Below are positions 32,700-39,423 of a DNA stretch of 62,560 nucleotides, one piece after another; positions within the stretch are counted from its first letter, which is position 1; every line of letters begins with the position of its first letter. The stretch lies in contig JBIQKN010000007.1 in the NCBI GenBank assembly GCA_044506565.1, forward strand, positions 1 through 62,560, written 5' to 3'. Source of the DNA: Croceibacterium_A sp044506565 (GTDB lineage: Bacteria; Pseudomonadota; Alphaproteobacteria; Sphingomonadales; Sphingomonadaceae). The notes beneath the pieces are model-generated. The model was given only the letters and a program-made list of their open reading frames with translations. It had not been told where the DNA came from and ran no database searches. Made by a program: the position numbers and the translations under genes.

Positions 32700-33908
32700 T
32701 CAGATTGCGGGTTCGAGTTCCAGCGTCGCAGAGAGCACGCCTAGTTCCGGAAAGTCGGTAAAGATTGGCTCCCCGACGAGCCTCATCGAGCGGGTCGCCT
32801 CAAGGAGCTCCTCGAGCATGATCCGTAGTTCGAGCCGGGCGAGGGCCGCTCCCGGGCAATGATGGGGGCCTCGGCCAAATGCCATATGACTGGCGATATT
32901 GTGTCGGTTGAGGACGAACTTATGCGGATCAGGGAAGACGCTCTCATCACGATTGGCCGATGAGTAAACCAACGCGATGGGCCGATCCTTGGGAATACGC
33001 CGAGCCCCGATTTCTACCGGCTCCCGCGCCGTACGGGCAAATCCCCGATAGGGGGTGTACAGCCGGAGAAATTCCTCGATTGCGTCTGGGATCAAGCTCG
33101 GCTCGGCGCGCAACTTTTCTTGCAGCTCGGGATCGCGGCAAAGGTGCAGCGATATGCTGCCGATCATGACCATGGGGGCGATGAGGCCGACGACCAGAAC
33201 CTGTCTCACGCAGCCGACGACCATCTCCTCTGGCAGTGGCTCCCCTTCGTACGTCGCGTTCAGCAATGCGGACGCGGGGTCGATCGTTATGTCGCGCGGC
33301 CTTGATTTTCGGTCCGCGACTATGCTGCGTGCCACGTCATATAGCGCCAGGCTCGTTTCGCGCATCGCATCCTGATCGGACAGCTTGACCGCGGCGTTGA
33401 ATGCCATCGCGAGCTCGCGCAAGTGCCCCAGTTCGCTCTTTGGCAGCTGCATCCAGTCGCCAAAGGTCTGCAGTGGCACGATGGCCGAAAACTCGGCGCA
33501 GATGTCGCCGCCGCCCTTTGCCAGCATAGCTGTCAGCAGCTCGCGCGATCTTTGCCGAATGGCCGGCCCCAACCGCGCGACCTGCCGTTCACCCAGAAGC
33601 GAATTCAGCGCCCGCCGATACGGAGTGTGCTCAGGGGGATCGAGATGCAGTGGCGCGCGCCGCCCGGTGAAGGCGACGCGAGGAACAACGTTCTGAACCG
33701 TGGTGGTGAACATCTCAGGCTTGCTCGCAACATCGCGTACGTCCGCGTATGCCAGCAGTGCCCAGAACCCGCCCAGATCGGTCGAATAGGCGACGGGACA
33801 CTTCTGCCTGAGATGCGCATACTGCCTGTGCGCGTCGTCGACCGTCGATGGCTCGCTCGCCGCGAAATCCGGCTCGATCTGCTCACCCACCTGATCAACT
33901 TCGCTCAT
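32700..33908 (-). CDS. Cytochrome P450 with non-canonical I-helix
   Basis: Bacterial class I-like P450 of 402 residues. The heme-ligand loop FGRGPHHCPGAALARLELRI gives Cys351, the ExxR motif is E279-F-L-R282, and HLDPPEHTPYRR is the usual helix C lead-in. In helix I the acid-alcohol pair needed for normal O2 scission is missing: residues 238-251 read LVVGLIAPMVMIGS where most P450s have AGxDT or AGxET. No ferredoxin or reductase gene is nearby. It heads the six-gene operon and lies under the LacI palindrome. It may use peroxide, use substrate hydroxyls for proton delivery, or catalyse a non-monooxygenase reaction; which is unknown. Confidence 0.93.
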   Translation of the reverse strand: MSEVDQVGEQIEPDFAASEPSTVDDAHRQYAHLRQKCPVAYSTDLGGFWALLAYADVRDVASKPEMFTTTVQNVVPRVAFTGRRAPLHLDPPEHTPYRRALNSLLGERQVARLGPAIRQRSRELLTAMLAKGGGDICAEFSAIVPLQTFGDWMQLPKSELGHLRELAMAFNAAVKLSDQDAMRETSLALYDVARSIVADRKSRPRDITIDPASALLNATYEGEPLPEEMVVGCVRQVLVVGLIAPMVMIGSISLHLCRDPELQEKLRAEPSLIPDAIEEFLRLYTPYRGFARTAREPVEIGARRIPKDRPIALVYSSANRDESVFPDPHKFVLNRHNIASHMAFGRGPHHCPGAALARLELRIMLEELLEATRSMRLVGEPIFTDFPELGVLSATLELEPAI

Positions 33909-33988
33909 CGAATGTCCTCTGCAAGCTGGCTATGCCCGAACTTGGTCTGTCCGTTCGTTTGACGGGATGATACAGACAGGAAACCCGA

Positions 33989-34004
33989 ATGCAAGCGCTT
34001 GCAT
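33989..34004. promoter_or_regulatory. LacI-family operator copy 2, between P450 operon and lacI-type gene
   Basis: ATGCAAGCGCTTGCAT is a perfect 16-bp palindrome with central CG, placed 81 bases before the P450 start and 101 bases before the LacI start. A near-identical copy lies upstream of the TonB-dependent receptor, 13.9 kb away. The divergent placement allows control of both the operon and the regulator itself. Confidence 0.82.
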
Positions 34005-34104
34005 CGCAGCGGGATGTAGTTCCGGAAGTCGCGGGAGTGCCGCGTGGCGGTTGCCTTTGATGTTGGAAGCAGCCACAAAAAAGTAAGGTTGTAAGGGGGG
34101 CGGG

Positions 34105-35115
34105 TTGACCGGAGAAACTATCAGAGCGGAGGTCACGCTGGCCGACGTTGCTCGGAGGGCCGACGTACATCCGGCGACTGTCTCGCGATTTCTGAGCAAG
34201 CCCGAACTCTTGAGTGGCAAGACCGCGGACAAGGTGCGTGAGGCTATTGAAGCGCTTGGGTACGTGCCCAACGCTCTCGCCAGCACACTCGCCTCCAATC
34301 GCCGCAACATCGTGGCGCTCGTGGTGCCCAGGCTCGCATGGGCGAACTCGAGCGAGGTAGTTGAAGAAATCAGCTCGGAGCTGACAAGCGCTGGATCGAG
34401 CGTCCTCCTGTGCATCACTGATGATCTCGACGAGCGAACCAATCAGCTCATCGACCTCGCGATGGGGTGGCGCGTCGACGCGATCATCGCTTGGGCCCAC
34501 ATACCCGAACATGCAGTGGCCCGGATCAGGCGGCAGAAGGTCACCGTCCTCGAGATCGGGTCAGTGGAAGCAGAGCCAGTCGACGTCGGGATCGGTTTCA
34601 GCACAGCCAAGCTTGGTGTCTCGCTCGCAGACTTCCTCGCAAGAAAGAAATATCGTCGGCCCCTGTTCCTGATGACTGCGGCGACAAGTCATGCGGTCCG
34701 CTTCCGCGCCTTTTGCGACAGATGGAAGGAACGAGGTGAGGGCCCGGTTGCGTCGCTCGAGGTTCCAGCGCCGGCGGACTTTCTCTCGGGCGGCGAGGCT
34801 TATCGGCGGATTCGGGCTTTGCCTGAGATACCGGACGTGGTCGTTTGCCCCTCAGACTATCTGGCTCAATCCCTCATCGTCGAGGCTAGTGCAGAAGGCC
34901 TGACCGTGCCCGACGCATTCGCTGTAGTAGGTGTCGGCAACACATCCATGTCGGCCGCAATGCGTCCCAGCATAACGACCGTGGACTTGGACACCGCGCG
35001 CATCCCGAAGGAAGCGCTTGCGATTCTCCAGGCTCGACGCCGAGGCGACGATGCTCGCAGGAGCCCGTTACGGATCGAGTTGGATTGCGAAATCGTTGAA
35101 AGAGAAAGCGCCTGA
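34105..35115 (+). CDS. LacI-family transcriptional regulator of the cargo regulon
   Basis: A 336-residue LacI/GalR protein. TTG 34105 is preceded by aaggggggcggg. The HTH is VTLADVARRADVHPATVSRFLSKPELLSGKTADKVREAIEALGYVPNALASTLASNR, including hinge-helix residues; the effector domain follows (IVALVVPRLAWANSSEVVEEI, AIIAWAHIPEHAV, FAVVGVGNTSMSAAMRPSITTVDLD). LacI proteins often sense sugars, but in sphingomonads several control aromatic or terpenoid catabolism. The match between two palindromes at target promoters and the divergent position makes this the probable master regulator of the receptor and P450 operons. Confidence 0.92.
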   Translation: MTGETIRAEVTLADVARRADVHPATVSRFLSKPELLSGKTADKVREAIEALGYVPNALASTLASNRRNIVALVVPRLAWANSSEVVEEISSELTSAGSSVLLCITDDLDERTNQLIDLAMGWRVDAIIAWAHIPEHAVARIRRQKVTVLEIGSVEAEPVDVGIGFSTAKLGVSLADFLARKKYRRPLFLMTAATSHAVRFRAFCDRWKERGEGPVASLEVPAPADFLSGGEAYRRIRALPEIPDVVVCPSDYLAQSLIVEASAEGLTVPDAFAVVGVGNTSMSAAMRPSITTVDLDTARIPKEALAILQARRRGDDARRSPLRIELDCEIVERESA

Positions 35116-35432
35116 GTTCCTTATCGAGTCGGTCGTTCTGGAACCATTGTGACGATCGGTAGCCTTCAGGTACACCTCATTCACCAACCGCAGGACAGGG
35201 CGGCCCGAAGCGGACAGCCGTAGGGGTGACCAGCGGGGTCCCGCCCGCGCGCCTTCCCAAGTCGACCTTCCAGACTCCATCCCAAGGACCCGATCTCCAT
35301 TGGGCTGGAGATGCTGCGATCGGGATTCGCCGATTGGCGCTTCCATGCGCCGTAGGGACGCTGCCCCCGGGACCGCGCTTGCGCGATCCCTCGCAACCGA
35401 CGAGCCGGCGCGGAGCCGGCAGGATTGGCCGG
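35116..35432. other. Cargo-to-backbone junction, 317 bases
   Basis: No gene is supported. Composition rises from moderate GC after lacI to the very GC-rich style of the trb module from about 35220. The last 200 bases look like native sequence upstream of traG, so the cargo's right edge is probably near 35.15-35.22 kb. No inverted or direct repeats typical of an insertion sequence are visible. Confidence 0.5.
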
Positions 35433-37418
35433 ATGACCCCCACGAAGCTCCTCCTCGGACAAATCCTGGTCGTGCTGGCGATCGTGGTCCTCGGCGTGTG
35501 GACGGCGACGCAGTGGGCGGCGGCGATGCTCGGATACCAGCCCCGGCTCGGCGTTCCGTGGTTCGTCGCCGGCGGTTGGCCCTTCTACCGCCCCTGGGCG
35601 CTGTTCGTCTGGTGGTTCCGGTTCGAGGCCTATGCGCCCGAGGTGTTCGACCGGGCGGGGGCGCTCGCAGCCGCGAGCGGGTTCCTCGGCTGCGCCGCGG
35701 CGGTGTTCGGTTCGCTCTGGCGGGCGCGGCAGGCGGGGCGCGTGACGACGTACGGCTCGGCGCGGTGGGCGACGGCGGGCGAGGTGGCGAAGGCCGGACT
35801 GTTCCGCGGGGAGGGCGTGTTCCTCGGCCGTCTCGGCGGGCGCTACCTGCGGCATGACGGGCCCGAGCACGTGATGGCCTTCGCCCCGACGCGCTCGGGC
35901 AAGGGCGTGGGCCTGGTCGTGCCGACCCTGCTGTCGTGGCCCGGATCGGCGGTCGTGCACGACATCAAGGGGGAGAACTGGCGGCTGACCGCGGGGTGGC
36001 GCTCGCGCTTCTCGCATTGTCTCCTGTTCGACCCGACGGATCCGCGCTCGGCGCGCTACAACCCGCTGCTAGAGGTGCGGCGCGGGGCGCACGAGGTGCG
36101 CGACGTGCAGAACATCGCCGACATCCTCGTCGATCCGGAAGGGGCGCTCGAGCGCCGCAATCACTGGGAAAAGACCAGTCACGCGCTGCTCGTCGGCGTG
36201 ATCCTGCACGTGCTCTACGCCGAGCGGGAGAAGACGCTCGCGCGGGTCGCGGCCTTCCTGTCCGACCCGTCGCGCAGCTTCGAGGCGACCCTGCGCGCAA
36301 TGATGTGCACGCCGCACCTTGGTGCGGCGCCGCACCCGGTGGTCGCCGCCGCGGCGCGCGAGCTGCTCGACAAGTCGGACAACGAGCGCTCGGGCGTGCT
36401 CTCGACCGCGGTCTCGTTCCTCGGGCTCTACCGCGACCCGACCGTGGCGGCAGCAACGGCCGAATGCGACTGGCGCATCGCCGACCTCGTCGAGGGCCCG
36501 CGGCCGGTGACGCTCTACCTTGCGGTCCCACCCTCGGACATCGCGCGCACCCGCCCGCTCGTGCGGCTGGTGCTGAACCAGGTGGGACGCCGCCTGACCG
36601 AGCGGCTGCCCGAGGAGCCGCGCGGACGCGGCCTGCTGCTGATGCTCGACGAGTTTCCGGCGCTCGGGCGGCTCGATTTCTTCGAGACCGCGCTGGCGTT
36701 CATGGCCGGCTACGGCGTGCGCGCCTTCCTGATCGCGCAATCGCTCAACCAGGTGGTCAAGGCCTACGGCGAGAACAACGCAATCCTCGACAACTGCCAC
36801 GTGCGCGTCGCATTCGCGGCGAACGACGAGCGTACCGCGCGGCGCATCTCCGATGCGCTCGGCACGGCGACCGAGCAGCGGGCGATGCGCAACTACGCGG
36901 GCCACCGGCTGGCGCCGTGGCTTGCGCACGTCATGGTCAGCCGCCAGGAGACCTCGCGGCCGCTCCTGACCCCGGGGGAAGTCATGCAGCTCGCCCCGGC
37001 GGACGAGCTGGTCATGGTCTCGGGGCTCGCGCCGGTGCGGGCGAAGAAGCTGCGCTACTACGAGGACCGCAACTTCGCCGCGCGCCTGCTCCCCCCGCCC
37101 GCCCTCGGTTACGGCGGGGCCTGGGCCGACGCGCCCGAGCCGCGGCCGCACGACTGGTCTGGCCTCGCCTGCGCGGCCGCGGCGGCGGCGGACGAAGGGG
37201 GCGGCGCGGATGCCGGGGAGGGTGGCCTGCGGCTCGCGCGCGAGCCGGCCTTGCCGGCCCGGCGCCGGCGCACGCCTCGCGCACCCGCCCAGCTCGACCC
37301 GCTCGGTCTCGATGCCGACGACGACGGTGCGGCGAGCGCCTCGCTTGCACCGGTCACCGCGGCGCACGCCACCAACCGGGGATCGCCGCGCGGCGACGAT
37401 CTCCTGCCGAGCTTCTGA
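35433..37418 (+). CDS. traG: Conjugal transfer coupling protein TraG/VirD4
   Basis: Type IV coupling protein of 661 residues that links the relaxosome to the mating channel. ATG 35433 gives MTPTKLLLGQILVVLAIVVLGVW, followed by a second membrane segment near residue 80. The Walker A motif is APTRSGKGVGLVVP, and the Walker B motif is LLLMLDEFPALGRLDFFE. Other family motifs are VHDIKGENWRLTAGWR and FLIAQSLNQVVKAYG. The C-terminal 90 residues are Ala/Arg/Asp-rich and variable, as usual. Longer upstream frames are not supported. It begins a tightly packed operon through 47332. Confidence 0.95.
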   Translation: MTPTKLLLGQILVVLAIVVLGVWTATQWAAAMLGYQPRLGVPWFVAGGWPFYRPWALFVWWFRFEAYAPEVFDRAGALAAASGFLGCAAAVFGSLWRARQAGRVTTYGSARWATAGEVAKAGLFRGEGVFLGRLGGRYLRHDGPEHVMAFAPTRSGKGVGLVVPTLLSWPGSAVVHDIKGENWRLTAGWRSRFSHCLLFDPTDPRSARYNPLLEVRRGAHEVRDVQNIADILVDPEGALERRNHWEKTSHALLVGVILHVLYAEREKTLARVAAFLSDPSRSFEATLRAMMCTPHLGAAPHPVVAAAARELLDKSDNERSGVLSTAVSFLGLYRDPTVAAATAECDWRIADLVEGPRPVTLYLAVPPSDIARTRPLVRLVLNQVGRRLTERLPEEPRGRGLLLMLDEFPALGRLDFFETALAFMAGYGVRAFLIAQSLNQVVKAYGENNAILDNCHVRVAFAANDERTARRISDALGTATEQRAMRNYAGHRLAPWLAHVMVSRQETSRPLLTPGEVMQLAPADELVMVSGLAPVRAKKLRYYEDRNFAARLLPPPALGYGGAWADAPEPRPHDWSGLACAAAAAADEGGGADAGEGGLRLAREPALPARRRRTPRAPAQLDPLGLDADDDGAASASLAPVTAAHATNRGSPRGDDLLPSF

Positions 37419-37419
37419 C

Positions 37420-37830
37420 ATGACGAACCGCTCCGCTTCCCCCGTGCGCTACCAGCTGTTCCTGCCGCGCCCGCTGGCCCAGCGCTTCGAGCGCCTGGCG
37501 GCGGCGCCCGGGTGCTCGAAGTCGCGGCAGCTCGCGGCGGCGGTGGAGGCCTGGCTCGACCGGAAGGGCGCCGACGAGGTCGAGCACCGCTTCGCCCAGC
37601 GGCTCGACCGGCTCTCGCGCCAGCTGGAGCGCATCGAGCGCAACGGGCACGTCCAGCTCGAGAGCCTGGCGCTCTTCGTGCGGTACATGCTGACGGTGAA
37701 CCCGCCCGTCGCCGAAGGCGACGAGACCGCGCGCGCGCTCGGCCGCGACCGTTTCGCGGCGTTCGTCGAGCGTGTCGGCCGGCAGCTCGCGAGCGGCGAG
37801 GTCTCGCTGGCACCGGAGGCACGGCGGTGA
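37420..37830 (+). CDS. Ribbon-helix-helix (CopG-like) protein of the transfer operon
   Basis: A 136-residue protein lying between traG and trbB, as in other elements of this type. ATG 37420 directly follows the traG stop. The N-terminal VRYQLFLPRPLAQRFERLAAAPGCSKSRQLAAAVEAWLDRKG looks like an RHH DNA-binding unit, followed by a coiled-coil-like stretch (RLDRLSRQLERIERNGHVQLESLALFVRYML). The stop overlaps trbB (GTGA). It may regulate the operon or assist the relaxosome. Function is by position and fold only. Confidence 0.82.
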   Translation: MTNRSASPVRYQLFLPRPLAQRFERLAAAPGCSKSRQLAAAVEAWLDRKGADEVEHRFAQRLDRLSRQLERIERNGHVQLESLALFVRYMLTVNPPVAEGDETARALGRDRFAAFVERVGRQLASGEVSLAPEARR

Positions 37831-38819
37831 GTGGGGCGGGCACCCTCGGGCGGCAGCGCGCGATGCTGCGCAGCGCCATGGGGCCGGCGATCGCGGCGGC
37901 GCTCAACGATCCGTCGGTCGTCGAGATCATGGTCAACCCCGACGGTGCGCTGAGACTCGACCGGCTGGGGCAAGGGCGCTGCGACACCGGCGTCAGGCTC
38001 GGGCCCGCGCAAGTCGAGCGGATCATCCGCCTCGTCGCCAGCCACGCGCGCAGCGAGATCCATTCGGGCGCTCCGATCGTCAGCGCCGAGCTGCCGCCGC
38101 AAGGCGAGGCGCTCGCCGGCGAGCGCTTCGAGGGCGTGCTCCCGCCGGTGGCGCCGGCGCCGTGCTTCTCGATCCGCAAGGCGGCCTCGCGCGTCCACAC
38201 GCTCGCGGACTACGTCGCCGACGGGATCATGCCGGAGGGTACCGCCAGGGCTCTGGCGCGCGCGGTGCACCAGCGCCGCAACGTGCTCGTCGCCGGGGGG
38301 ACCAGCTCGGGCAAGACCACGCTGGCGAACGCGCTGCTCGCGGAAATGGCGCTGCTCGACGAGCGGGTCATCCTGATCGAGGACACCCGCGAACTGCAAT
38401 GCGCCGCGCCCGACACGGTCGCGCTGCGCACCCGGACCGGCGTGGCGTCGATGGCCGACCTGGTGCGCTCGACGCTGCGCCTGCGGCCCGACCGGATCGT
38501 CGTCGGCGAGGTGCGCGGCGGCGAAGCGCTCGACATGCTCAAGGCGTGGAACACCGGCCATCCCGGGGGGATCGCCACGGTCCACGCGAACAGCGCGCCG
38601 TCGGCGCTGCACCGCCTCGAGCAGCTGGTCCAGGAAGCCGCCCCGGCGGTGCCGCGCCGCCTCATCGCCGAGGCGATCGACATCGTCGTCTTCATCGCCG
38701 GCCGCGGGACCGCGCGCCGGATCGGCGCCGTCATGGCCGTCGAGGGGCTCGATGCCGCGGGTGAATACATCCTGGGCCCGCTCGTGGCGGGCCCGGCCAG
38801 CAAGGAGATCGACGCATGA
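37827..38819 (+). CDS. trbB: Conjugative transfer ATPase TrbB
   Basis: VirB11-family secretion ATPase of 330 residues, hexameric and peripheral to the inner membrane, powering pilus assembly or substrate transfer. GTG 37827 overlaps the RHH gene stop. Walker A is LVAGGTSSGKTTLANALL, the Asp box is ILIEDTRELQC, Walker B is RIVVGEVRGGEALDMLKAW, and the His box is HPGGIATVHANSA. Length is normal. It ends in ATGA with trbC. Confidence 0.95.
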   Translation: MSGAGTLGRQRAMLRSAMGPAIAAALNDPSVVEIMVNPDGALRLDRLGQGRCDTGVRLGPAQVERIIRLVASHARSEIHSGAPIVSAELPPQGEALAGERFEGVLPPVAPAPCFSIRKAASRVHTLADYVADGIMPEGTARALARAVHQRRNVLVAGGTSSGKTTLANALLAEMALLDERVILIEDTRELQCAAPDTVALRTRTGVASMADLVRSTLRLRPDRIVVGEVRGGEALDMLKAWNTGHPGGIATVHANSAPSALHRLEQLVQEAAPAVPRRLIAEAIDIVVFIAGRGTARRIGAVMAVEGLDAAGEYILGPLVAGPASKEIDA

Positions 38820-39157
38820 CCAGGACCGACATGATCCCGCCTCGCAGCGTGGCGCCGCGGCTTGCCGCGGGCGCGGCGCTTGCTGCGGCCCTCATGGCCT
38901 TCGAGGCCCAGGCGGCGGGCTCCGGCATGCCGTGGGAGGAGCCCCTCCAGCAGGTCCTCGAATCCGTCCAGGGCCCCGTCGCCAAGATCGTCGCAGTGAT
39001 CATCATCATCACGACCGGCCTGACGCTGGCGTTCGGCGAAACCGCCGGGGGCTTTCGCCGGCTGATCCAGATCGTCTTCGGCCTCTCGATCGCCTTTGCC
39101 GCGTCCTCGTTCTTCCTCTCGTTCTTCAGCTTCGGCGGGGGGGCTCTGCTGTCGTGA
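38816..39157 (+). CDS. trbC: Conjugative pilin TrbC
   Basis: VirB2-like prepilin of 113 residues. After a signal peptide (ends near EAQAA) the mature part has two hydrophobic helices, IVAVIIIITTGLTLAFG and FGLSIAFAASSFFLSFF, separated by ETAGGFRRLIQIV. This is the common TrbC/VirB2 layout. Both ends overlap neighbouring genes (ATGA with trbB, GTGA with trbD). Confidence 0.92.
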   Translation: MTRTDMIPPRSVAPRLAAGAALAAALMAFEAQAAGSGMPWEEPLQQVLESVQGPVAKIVAVIIIITTGLTLAFGETAGGFRRLIQIVFGLSIAFAASSFFLSFFSFGGGALLS

Positions 39158-39423
39158 GGGCCGAGGGGCACATCGAGGGCTTCGAGGCGCCCGTCCATCG
39201 CGCGCTCGTCGAGCCCATCCTGCTCGGCGGCGCGCCGCGGGCGATCGCCATCCTCAACGGCACGCTCGCCGCCGCTCTCGGGCTCGGGCTGCAGCAATGG
39301 ATCGCCGGGCTCGCGGCCTGGGCCATCGGTCACACGCTCGCGGTGTTCGGCGCGCGGCGCGATCCCGACTTCGCGCCGGTGCTCGCGCGGCATCTGCGCC
39401 AGCGGGGCCACCTCGGATGCTGA
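39154..39423 (+). CDS. trbD: Conjugative transfer protein TrbD
   Basis: VirB3-like inner-membrane protein of 89 residues from GTG 39154. It begins VRAEGHIEGFEAPVHRALVEPILLGGAPRAIAILNG, the typical TrbD start, with a hydrophobic region GTLAAALGLGLQQWIAGLAAWAIGHTLAVFGARRDPDF. The stop lies inside the start of trbE, so translation is coupled. Confidence 0.92.
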   Translation: MRAEGHIEGFEAPVHRALVEPILLGGAPRAIAILNGTLAAALGLGLQQWIAGLAAWAIGHTLAVFGARRDPDFAPVLARHLRQRGHLGC

